NCBI GenBank assembly: GCA_905234235.1
Contig: CAJOHN010000003.1
Coordinates: 62,001 to 126,000 of the forward strand
Source: an uncultured Selenomonadaceae bacterium
GTDB lineage: Bacteria; Bacillota; Negativicutes; Selenomonadales; Selenomonadaceae
Reading direction: 5' to 3'
DNA length: 64,000 bases
Within the stretch, counting starts at the first letter, position 1; each line of letters opens with the position of its first letter. The translations under genes and the position numbers were made by a program. A model generated the notes under the pieces. The model was not told the DNA's origin. It ran no database searches and saw only the letters and a list, made by a program, of their open reading frames with translations. Shown here in pieces: positions 51,701 through 59,709 of this stretch.

Positions 51701-51836
51701 GGAGGACGATAATAACTTTTCCGATAACCAACTCAGCGAACTTGTCGAGACGAAAACTTATCTCCCTCCCGCGCAACTCGATTCTGATTTTGATTTTGTT
51801 AAGGAAAATAATTTCATCACATACAGTAAGAAATAA
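48732..51836 (+). CDS. Large RTX-like (hemolysin-type Ca-binding repeat) secreted/surface protein
   Basis: Repeated GGxGxDxI/GGKGNDxLxGGxGDDxFVY nonapeptides, e.g. [39 protein letters not shown]; N-terminal [12 protein letters not shown]. Confidence 0.88.
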   Translation: [1034 protein letters not shown]

Positions 51837-51859
51837 AATCTGCGCGGACAAAAAAAATG

Positions 51860-51890
51860 AAGCCTCAGAAAATTTCTGGGGCTTTTGAAT
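51860..51890. terminator. Terminator hairpin between the convergent RTX-like and adaptor genes
   Basis: AAGCCTCAGAAAATTTCTGGGGCTTTTGAATTTTT. Confidence 0.8.
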
Positions 51891-51898
51891 TTTTATGG

Positions 51899-53032
51899 TT
51901 ACATAGGCGGCGGTCCTCCCATACGTCTTCCTCCGCCCATGCCGCTTTGATTGGAAGTTTTCTTGGCGTCAGCCTCGTAAGTCGTCGAAACATCATCGCC
52001 CGCCTCCAAATCGCCGCTTGTTACTTCAACTGATTCCTCGCCGTAAAGTCCAACTTTAATATAAACTTTCTCGGCAGTCTGTTTATTTTTATTGTCCGTA
52101 ATAATTTTTTCAACGTAAGAACCTTGCGCGTCAGTTTTGAGGGCGGCAATCGGCACGCACAACGCATCACGAACTTGCCCGACAACAATATCCAAACGCG
52201 CAGTCATAGCGGGGAGCAAAAGATTTTCTTCATCGGGCGCGGCGAACGTCACATAGTAATAAATGACAGCGTTGCTCGAACTTGAACTGGTCGAATTATT
52301 TGTATCCCAAGAGTTGGCGACGTCAGTCTGAGAAATTTTGGTAACTTCTGCGCGGAAAGTTTTATCGGGGTAAGCGTCGACGGTAAAAGTTGCGTGCTCG
52401 CCGACTTTGACGCTGCCAATATCCGTCTCGTCGACTTTAGCCTTAACAAGTTTCTCGCTGAGGTCGGCAATGCGCATGATAACTGTTGGATTCGTCGAAC
52501 CTTGAACAGCCATAGTGCCGGGCGTTTTGGGCTCGCCGACGACAACTCCATCCATTGGCGCGGTTATGACTGTCTGATTGACATCGTCCTCCGCTAGTTC
52601 CACAGAAGATTTAGCCCTGTCGTATTCGTATTGCGCGTCCTGTAATTCCTGCAAAGACTTCGCGCCGATTTTATAAAGCCGCTCCGTCCGCTCCAATTTT
52701 TGTCGGGCGTTCGTCAATGTGAAGTTGGCTTGGTCAAGCTTCGCCTCGTAATCTTTGCCGTCGAGAATCGCTACGACTTGCCCCGCCGTGACGTGATCAT
52801 TTTCCTCGACTAAAATTTCTTTGATTCGCGCAGTTACTTTGCCGCTGACTTCGACGCTGTCGCGAGGCTGAACGGTGCCCGTCGCCGATACGGTTTTGAT
52901 TAAGTCCATGCGCATAACTTTTGCCGTCTCGTAAGTCTTGGTTGTTTCGGCTATCACTTGTTCATTGTAAAATTTATAACCAACCGCCGCGCCGATTATC
53001 AAAGTCACTACGACTAAAATTTTCCATTTCAT
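51899..53032 (-). CDS. HlyD/MacA-type periplasmic adaptor (membrane fusion) protein
   Basis: TVSATGTVQPRDSVEVSGKVTARIKEILVEENDHVTAGQVVAILDGKDYEAKLDQA; C-terminal Gly/Met-rich tail. Confidence 0.92.
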   Translation of the reverse strand: MKWKILVVVTLIIGAAVGYKFYNEQVIAETTKTYETAKVMRMDLIKTVSATGTVQPRDSVEVSGKVTARIKEILVEENDHVTAGQVVAILDGKDYEAKLDQANFTLTNARQKLERTERLYKIGAKSLQELQDAQYEYDRAKSSVELAEDDVNQTVITAPMDGVVVGEPKTPGTMAVQGSTNPTVIMRIADLSEKLVKAKVDETDIGSVKVGEHATFTVDAYPDKTFRAEVTKISQTDVANSWDTNNSTSSSSSNAVIYYYVTFAAPDEENLLLPAMTARLDIVVGQVRDALCVPIAALKTDAQGSYVEKIITDNKNKQTAEKVYIKVGLYGEESVEVTSGDLEAGDDVSTTYEADAKKTSNQSGMGGGRRMGGPPPM

Positions 53033-53044
53033 AAGAAAAACTCC

Positions 53045-54301
53045 TTAAGCCTTGCCCAAAGCCCGCAACGTATCGCCAATGGCATGAGCCAAATCGAAAC
53101 TGTATCGCGCTACGTCGTATCTCGCGCTGACATTATTTTTTTTCGCCGTCGCCAACGAAACTTCCGCGTCCAGAATATCCAAAAGAATGCCCTCGCCCGC
53201 GTTGTAACGTTCTGTGGCAATGTAGCGTTCCTCTTCAGCAAGTTCAACCGCCTTTTGCGTCGTCGTCAATCTCAAGAGCGCAATCTTCAAATTTTTATGC
53301 GCCGTCACAACCGACTCGTGCACGCTGTCCAAATCTGAATCCATTGCCAATTTCAAACGCTCGACTTCAACCTTAGCAGAATCAACCGCCGCACGCGTAA
53401 CGCCGCTGTCGAAAATATTCCAAGAGGCACTAATCCCCGCCGAAGCATCGGGCGTAATGTGCCACCTGTCCGACGCCGCATTTAAATCCGTGCCGACGTT
53501 CGCATTAACATTCGGCAACCAACCCGACTTCGCGCTCTCAACGTCAAGCTCGCCGCGTTCAATCCTCAGCGCGTCCGCTTGCAAATCGTAACGACTTTCC
53601 TCCGCCAACGTTAAATATTTTTCTACGTCTTCAAGGTTAAGGCGCGTTTCAAAATCCTCGACCGTCAAACTCACGATTGAATCCGTCGACATCAGCGCGG
53701 CTAAATTCGTCAGCGCGACTTCATAAGCGGCATGTGAACGGGCGGCTGTTTGCAACGCGTTACTCGTTTCGACTTGGGCGCGGAGTAAATCAATCTTGGC
53801 TTTGGCTCCCGCGTTGAACTGCGCGGCTATCATTTTTTCGTGCTCCGATAAATTTTTTTCCGTCTCCAAATCAACTCGCGACGTTGCTAAATTTTCCAAC
53901 GCGTCCACGTAAGCCGTTACCACTTGATAAATTAAATCGTCCTGCGCCTGCGCGAATTCTAACTTTGAAACTTCAATCCCAAGCTCCGCAGATTTTATCG
54001 CCGCTTCCAATCTTCCGCCCGAATACAACGGCAACGACGCACTCAAGCCCGACGAGGCTCGCTCCGATAAGTCGACGCCTTCAGATTTGGACGCATTGAC
54101 ATTGCCCGACGCACTCACTGAAACGCCTTTTTTGCCCCGCGCAGATTTTAAAGATTCTTCCGCGACTTTGATTGATTGTTCTGTTCGCTGAAGGTTAGGA
54201 TTGTTTATCAACGCCGTTTGAACTGCTTCCTGCACTGGCAACGCTTGGGCGGGCGTCGACAGCAGGAACGTCGTTAGGATTGTCGTTAGAAATTTTTTCA
54301 T
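53045..54301 (-). CDS. TolC-family outer membrane efflux protein
   Basis: MKKFLTTILTTFLLSTPAQALPVQEAVQTALINNPNLQRTEQSIKVAEESLKSARG; GISASWNIFDSGVTRAAVDSAKVEVERL. Confidence 0.92.
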   Translation of the reverse strand: MKKFLTTILTTFLLSTPAQALPVQEAVQTALINNPNLQRTEQSIKVAEESLKSARGKKGVSVSASGNVNASKSEGVDLSERASSGLSASLPLYSGGRLEAAIKSAELGIEVSKLEFAQAQDDLIYQVVTAYVDALENLATSRVDLETEKNLSEHEKMIAAQFNAGAKAKIDLLRAQVETSNALQTAARSHAAYEVALTNLAALMSTDSIVSLTVEDFETRLNLEDVEKYLTLAEESRYDLQADALRIERGELDVESAKSGWLPNVNANVGTDLNAASDRWHITPDASAGISASWNIFDSGVTRAAVDSAKVEVERLKLAMDSDLDSVHESVVTAHKNLKIALLRLTTTQKAVELAEEERYIATERYNAGEGILLDILDAEVSLATAKKNNVSARYDVARYSFDLAHAIGDTLRALGKA

Positions 54302-54560
54302 TGCTACTCTCCTTGACAAGCGGTTTTTCCTTAGCAGAGTTTATAACATCGTCGGCAGTCACAGATTTTTTCTCCGACGAAATTTTTTTAGGCGGCTCAT
54401 CGGGTTCGTTAAGGGTCGCGGATAATGCCGCTTGCGCCTTCCTGAATTCCCGTAAACATTTGCCGAGTGCCCGCCCTACTTCGGGGAGTTTGCTCGGTCC
54501 GAAGACTATCAGCCCTACGATTAATATCACTATGAACTCGCCCGCGCCTATTCCAAACAT
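54195..54560 (-). CDS. Twin-arginine translocase TatA/TatE-type protein with long Ser/Asp/Glu-rich tail
   Basis: MFGIGAGEFIVILIVGLIVFGPSKLPEVGRALGKCLREFRKA; overlaps the TolC-family gene out of frame. Confidence 0.9.
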   Translation of the reverse strand: MFGIGAGEFIVILIVGLIVFGPSKLPEVGRALGKCLREFRKAQAALSATLNEPDEPPKKISSEKKSVTADDVINSAKEKPLVKESSNEKISNDNPNDVPAVDARPSVASAGSSSNGVDKQS

Positions 54561-54622
54561 ATTTATCCTCCCAAAAATTTTTTCCATTATAACACGCGCA
54601 AGGCTTTATTCAAATATTTTTC

Positions 54623-54647
54623 ATAAAAAAAGCTCCCGAAGGAGCCG
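54623..54647 (-). terminator. Rho-independent terminator of the macrodomain/SirTM operon
   Basis: GGCTCC-TTC-GGGAGC followed by T7 on the minus strand. Confidence 0.85.
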
Positions 54648-54656
54648 CAAAATTTT

Positions 54657-55427
54657 TCAGAGTAGTTGGCGGTAAATTTTATCGTCAAGTTCTTTAAAGA
54701 CGTTGAAAATAATTTTGAGGTCATGCGTCGCCAAAAATTTTTTCACGGTCGCGATTGCAATTTCAGCGGCACGTTGATTGGGGAAATGAAATTCTCCCGT
54801 CGAGATACAACAGAACGCGACACTTTTTAAGTTGTTGGCGGCGGCGAGTTCAAGGCAAGATTCGTAGCAGTCAGCGAGCAAATTTTCTTCGGCGGAAGTC
54901 GGCTTGCGTCCGAACGGGATAATTGGTCCGACGGTGTGCAAAATAAATTTACTCGGCAAATTAAAAGCGGGCGTAATATGCGCGGAGCCGGTTGGTTCGT
55001 CGTGCCCCTGCGCCTCCATAATTTTATTGCAAGCGTCGCGGAGTTGAAGACCCGCCGCCGAGTGAATCGCGTTATCAATGCAACCGTGCAGAGGAATAAA
55101 ACAGCCCAAAAGTTTTGTGTTCGCCGCGTTGACAATCGCATCGACTTCAAGGCGCGTGATGTCTCCCCGCCAAATTTTTATGTTCGGCGCGACGTTGGGA
55201 ATGTCGGAAATTTTTATGACGCCGCGTTCCAAAACTTCAGCCGATAACAATTCATCTTGGAGCTTTAAAAAATTTTTATCGAGCGGCATCGGCGGACGAA
55301 CATTCATTAACGCCCGCAAAAGTTTTCGTTGCGCAGACAAATCGTCGGGAATTTTTTCAATTTCAAGCTCCGGCATTTCCCGTATCAAGTGCGCGTTCAA
55401 GTATTTTATCAGCGTCAATCTGTTCAT
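54657..55427 (-). CDS. Macrodomain protein (SirTM-linked ADP-ribosyl hydrolase type)
   Basis: IKIWRGDITRLEVDAIVNAANTKLLGCFIPLHGCIDNAIHSAAGLQLRDAC...TGSAHITPAFNLPSKFILHTVGP. Confidence 0.92.
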   Translation of the reverse strand: MNRLTLIKYLNAHLIREMPELEIEKIPDDLSAQRKLLRALMNVRPPMPLDKNFLKLQDELLSAEVLERGVIKISDIPNVAPNIKIWRGDITRLEVDAIVNAANTKLLGCFIPLHGCIDNAIHSAAGLQLRDACNKIMEAQGHDEPTGSAHITPAFNLPSKFILHTVGPIIPFGRKPTSAEENLLADCYESCLELAAANNLKSVAFCCISTGEFHFPNQRAAEIAIATVKKFLATHDLKIIFNVFKELDDKIYRQLL

Positions 55428-56248
55428 AAACTTTTTAACACCTCCGCAATGTCGGCGTCGATAACGAGACTCTGCGCGGCAATTTCTTCGGGAACGAAGG
55501 CTTGCCCCTTGTTAATGCAAACGTAGCGGGCGCGAGGATTAGCCGCCGTGAATCGCCAGAAAGGATATTTGATAATGCCGGGCGTGTTGCCGCCGACGCC
55601 TAACTCCAAATAAACAATGTCGCCCGCCGCATATGTCTTCAAAAATTTTTCGTAGCGATAAGCCGCCGCGTGCCAACCCGAATCCTCGACAAATTTATCA
55701 TCGGAACGCAAATTGAGCGTCATGACTTCGCCGCACTTCGGACAACGCGGAAAGTATTTTTCGGGGACGCGCAGATTTTTTTGAACGGCAATCATCTCGC
55801 GGACAATTTTTTCGTTGTCGTAAGTTTTGTTGTGGCACGGCGTCGAACATTGAAATAAACCATAATCGCCCTGCGTATAGAAAAGCCGCGTCTTATCGAA
55901 ACCGTTCAGCTGAAATAAATGATCTACGTTCGTCGTCAGCACAAAATAATTCTTATCGCGAACGAGTTCCAAAAGTTTTTTATGAACTTCACTCGGCGGC
56001 AAGTCGTAGCGATTACAAAAAATATTCCGGCACCAAAAGCCCCAAAATTCTTCGGGCGTGGCGTAGGGATAAAATCCGCCGCTGTACATATCATAAAAGC
56101 CGTAAGCCTCAGCGAAGTCCGCGAAATATTTTTGGAAGCGTGCGCCGTCATAAGTAAAACCCGCCGCCGTCGATAAACCCGCGCCCGCTCCGATTAAAAT
56201 ATTTTTCACGCCGCGCAGAATTTCTTTAAGCTCAGAAATTTTTTCCAT
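55424..56248 (-). CDS. SIR2-family protein, SirTM-type (class M) sirtuin
   Basis: ILIGAGAGLSTAAGFTYDGARFQKYFADF; VLTTNVDHLFQLNGF instead of canonical TQNIDGLH; CPKCG zinc site; 4-nt overlap with macrodomain gene. Confidence 0.88.
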   Translation of the reverse strand: MEKISELKEILRGVKNILIGAGAGLSTAAGFTYDGARFQKYFADFAEAYGFYDMYSGGFYPYATPEEFWGFWCRNIFCNRYDLPPSEVHKKLLELVRDKNYFVLTTNVDHLFQLNGFDKTRLFYTQGDYGLFQCSTPCHNKTYDNEKIVREMIAVQKNLRVPEKYFPRCPKCGEVMTLNLRSDDKFVEDSGWHAAAYRYEKFLKTYAAGDIVYLELGVGGNTPGIIKYPFWRFTAANPRARYVCINKGQAFVPEEIAAQSLVIDADIAEVLKSL

Positions 56249-56292
56249 ACTAAAACCTCCCGCCAATGATTTTACCATAAACAAAATTAAAA

Positions 56293-56321
56293 TTGCATTG
56301 CCCCTGCCGATTTGATACAAT
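56293..56321 (+). promoter_or_regulatory. Putative promoter of the RNase J gene (TTGCAT-N17-TACAAT)
   Basis: Spacing 17 nt, upstream of SD AAGGAGGAG. Confidence 0.5.
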
Positions 56322-56375
56322 GCCTTAAGGTTAAGAGTTCGGATAAAAATTTTTAGCATAAGGAGGAGATTTTAT

Positions 56376-58049
56376 TTGAAGATTGACCAACGAGGCGATA
56401 ACAAATTAAAAATAATTCCGCTGGGCGGACTCGGCGAAATCGGCAAAAATATGACGATAATCCGCTACGGCGACGAAATGATTATGATCGACGCGGGGTT
56501 GATGTTCCCCGAAAATGATATGCTCGGCATTGATTTAGTTATCCCAGATATTTCCTACGTCCTCGAAAATAGACAGTGCCTTAAAGCGATAATCCTCACG
56601 CACGGACACGAAGATCACATCGGCGCGCTACCTTACATACTTAAAAATCTGACAGTTCCCGTCTACGGCACAAGGCTCACGCTCGGAATATTAGCGGGGC
56701 GACTTAAAGAGGACGGCGTCGAATGTAAAAATCTGCGCGGAGTATCCGGCGGCGAAATCGTTATGATAGGATGTTTCAGCGTCGGCTTTATTCGCGTGAA
56801 TCATTCAATCCCCGATTCTGTCGGCTTATCGATTAAAACGCCCGTCGGAATGATTGTGCATACGGGCGACTTCAAACTGGACTACACGCCGATTGACGGT
56901 AAGATGACTGACTTCCGACGCTTCGCGGACTTGGGACAACGCGGAGTTTTGTTGCTTATGGCTGATTCGACGAATGCGGAAAAGGAAGGTCACACGCCCA
57001 GCGAAAAAACTGTAGGCGCGGCTTTTAATCGTGAATTTCAAAATGCGCCGGGTAGAATAATCGTCGCAACATTTTCCTCGAACGTCCATAGAATCCAGCA
57101 GGCGATTGATACGGCGATTCGCTACCGTCGACGCGTGGCGATTTTGGGTCGCTCTATGGTAAACGTCGTAAACATTTCCCTTGAACTCGGCTACATTCAC
57201 GCGCCCGAAGGTGCAATTATCGACATTGAAGACATCAGAAATTATCCGGCGAATAAAATTGTGATTATCACGACGGGCAGTCAGGGCGAGCCGATGAGTG
57301 CTTTAACTCGAATGGCGATGAGCGACCACAGACAAGTTGACATTATCCCCGGCGACACCGTGATTATCTCCGCGACGCCAATACCCGGCAATGAAAAACT
57401 CGTCGCTAAGACTGTTGACAATTTGTTGCGGCTCGGAGCAAATGTCGTTCACCGCCGAGAGGAAGGCATTCACGTATCGGGACACGCCGCCCGCGATGAA
57501 CTTCGTTTGATTCACAACTTGGTTAAGCCGAAATTTTTTATGCCCGTGCACGGCGAACTTCATCATTTATTTGCGCACGCCAAACTTGCTGAGGAAATGG
57601 GCATGAATCGCGAAAATATAATCGTCGCTGAAAATGGCGCGGTTATCGAACTTACTCGCGACAGTGCCAAGAGTACGGGTCATGTTAATGCGGGCGTGAT
57701 TATGGTTGATGGGTTGGGCGTCGGCGACGTTGGCAATATTGTTCTGCGCGACCGTCGGCAACTTTCGCAGGACGGAATTTTAATCGTCGTAGTGACAATG
57801 AATCGTCTTACCGGCAAAATTATTTCCGGTCCCGATATTGTCTCGCGTGGTTTTGTTTACGTCCGTGAATCTGAACAGCTTATGGACGAGGCGCGGAGTC
57901 GCGTCTTCAACGTTTTGCGCCGTTGCAGAGACGAACAAATTTCCGATTGGATGACGATTAAGCTGAACATTCGCGACGCGTTGGTGCAATTTTTATTTGA
58001 ACAAACTCGCCGCCGCCCGATGATTTTGCCGATTATCGTTGAGGTCTAG
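56376..58049 (+). CDS. rnj: Ribonuclease J
   Basis: IIPLGGLGEIGKNMTIIRYGDEMIMIDAGLMFPE; LTHGHEDHIGALPYIL; HVSGHAARDELRLIHNLVKPKFFMPVHGE. Confidence 0.96.
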   Translation: MKIDQRGDNKLKIIPLGGLGEIGKNMTIIRYGDEMIMIDAGLMFPENDMLGIDLVIPDISYVLENRQCLKAIILTHGHEDHIGALPYILKNLTVPVYGTRLTLGILAGRLKEDGVECKNLRGVSGGEIVMIGCFSVGFIRVNHSIPDSVGLSIKTPVGMIVHTGDFKLDYTPIDGKMTDFRRFADLGQRGVLLLMADSTNAEKEGHTPSEKTVGAAFNREFQNAPGRIIVATFSSNVHRIQQAIDTAIRYRRRVAILGRSMVNVVNISLELGYIHAPEGAIIDIEDIRNYPANKIVIITTGSQGEPMSALTRMAMSDHRQVDIIPGDTVIISATPIPGNEKLVAKTVDNLLRLGANVVHRREEGIHVSGHAARDELRLIHNLVKPKFFMPVHGELHHLFAHAKLAEEMGMNRENIIVAENGAVIELTRDSAKSTGHVNAGVIMVDGLGVGDVGNIVLRDRRQLSQDGILIVVVTMNRLTGKIISGPDIVSRGFVYVRESEQLMDEARSRVFNVLRRCRDEQISDWMTIKLNIRDALVQFLFEQTRRRPMILPIIVEV

Positions 58050-58061
58050 AATTTTTTAAAC

Positions 58062-58100
58062 GAAAACTCCCCGCTCGCTTTGAACGGGGAATTTTCATTT
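58062..58100. terminator. Terminator after RNase J
   Basis: GAAAACTCCCCGCTCGCTTTGAACGGGGAATTTTCATTT. Confidence 0.75.
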
Positions 58101-58132
58101 GGGGAGGGATTTTTAAAGCTCTATGTCAATTA

Positions 58133-58264
58133 TCAAAAGATGTTGTCGAAGCTGTAGAAGAAAATTAAACCGATAACCAATGCCGCGCCAAAAATTCCTG
58201 CGCTGAATAACAGAATTGCCATGTCCATTGAAAGTTTGTTCTTCGTCGATAAAAGTTTTTTCAT
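58133..58264 (-). CDS. 43-aa single-span membrane protein of unknown function
   Basis: MKKLLSTKNKLSMDMAILLFSAGIFGAALVIGLIFFYSFDNIF behind AGGAGGTAATAAAA; below ORF-track cutoff in this frame. Confidence 0.6.
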   Translation of the reverse strand: MKKLLSTKNKLSMDMAILLFSAGIFGAALVIGLIFFYSFDNIF

Positions 58265-58374
58265 TTTTATTACCTCCTGTCATTGCGTCGTTCAATTCCC
58301 TTGAACTGCCGCGAAGTATACCACAGGAAAAATTTTTGGCAATGCGCAATCGTTATTGATTCAATTCGTGTTTG

Positions 58375-59709
58375 TTATTGTTCATCCTCCTTTTGATTGT
58401 GTTTGCGGACAAAAAACTTTAGCGGCGTCCCTTCAAAGCCAAAACTCTCGCGCAGTCGATTTTCTATGAACCGCAGATAAGAAAAATGCAAAAGCTCCGG
58501 CTCGTTCACGAACAAAATAAATTTCGGCGGGCAGATGTCGGTTTGTGTCGCGAAGAATATTTTTGCGGACTTGCCCTTTTTACTTGGCGGCGGATTGACG
58601 GCAACGGCGTCGCGAATCAATTCATTTAATACGCTCGTTTGAATCCTCATCGATTGTTGTTCCGCGACAAATTTAACAAGCTCTGTGACGCGCTCAACTC
58701 TTTGCCCCGTCAAAGCACTGGCATAAACTACCGGCGCATATTGCAAAAAGCCCAAACGATTTCTAAGCTCATCGGTAAAGCGGTTTGTCGAACGGTCGTG
58801 CTTATTCGGGAAAATATCCCACTTGTTGACGACGATAACGCAACCTTTGCCCGAATCATGCGCGTAGCCCGCAATTTTTTTATCCTGCTCAGTCACGCCA
58901 ACTGGAGCCTCAATCAACATCAGCACAACATCTGCGCGGTCAATCGCCCTAAGCGAACGAATCACGCTATATCTTTCGACTGGCTCATCTATCTTAGATT
59001 TCTTGCGCATGCCCGCCGTATCAATCAGCGTGAACTTTGTACCATCCAAGAAAAAATGCGTGTCGATAGCGTCGCGAGTGGTGCCGGGCACGTCGCTTAC
59101 GATAACGCGCTCCTCGCCGAGTAATGCATTAACCAACGACGACTTGCCGACGTTCGGACGCCCGATAACCGCAATTCTTATCTCGTCATCGTCGCGAACT
59201 TCTTCCCTAGTTTCCGGAAAAGTTTTTATCACCGCGTCCAATAAATCGCCCAAATTCAGCGCGTTACTGGCAGAAATTCCTATCGGCTCGCCCAATCCCA
59301 ATTTATAAAATTCATAAGCCTCGCTTTCCAAATTTACCGTGTCGATTTTGTTTACCGCTAAGATTATCGGCTTCGACGCGCCGCGCAGAAATTTTGCAAC
59401 CTCATAATCCTCCGAAGTCAAACCTGCTCGCCCGTCCACGACAAAAATTATTGAATCCGCCTCTTCTATCGCGATTTTTGCTTGGATTTTTATCGCCGTC
59501 AACATTTTGTCCGCTGTTTTTATTTCTATGCCGCCCGTGTCTATCAGCGTGAACTCTTTATCGAGCCAAGTCGCGTCCATGTAAATTCTGTCACGCGTCA
59601 CGCCCGCCATGTCGTCCACGATTGACAATTTTTTTTTGCCTATCTGATTGAACAGCGTCGATTTGCCGACGTTCGGACGCCCGACCACTGCCACTATCGG
59701 TTTGCTCAT
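58375..59709 (-). CDS. der: Ribosome biogenesis GTPase Der
   Basis: Two G domains: VGRPNVGKSTLFNQIGKKK and IGRPNVGKSSLVNALLGEERVIVSDVPGTTRDAID. Confidence 0.97.
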   Translation of the reverse strand: MSKPIVAVVGRPNVGKSTLFNQIGKKKLSIVDDMAGVTRDRIYMDATWLDKEFTLIDTGGIEIKTADKMLTAIKIQAKIAIEEADSIIFVVDGRAGLTSEDYEVAKFLRGASKPIILAVNKIDTVNLESEAYEFYKLGLGEPIGISASNALNLGDLLDAVIKTFPETREEVRDDDEIRIAVIGRPNVGKSSLVNALLGEERVIVSDVPGTTRDAIDTHFFLDGTKFTLIDTAGMRKKSKIDEPVERYSVIRSLRAIDRADVVLMLIEAPVGVTEQDKKIAGYAHDSGKGCVIVVNKWDIFPNKHDRSTNRFTDELRNRLGFLQYAPVVYASALTGQRVERVTELVKFVAEQQSMRIQTSVLNELIRDAVAVNPPPSKKGKSAKIFFATQTDICPPKFILFVNEPELLHFSYLRFIENRLRESFGFEGTPLKFFVRKHNQKEDEQ

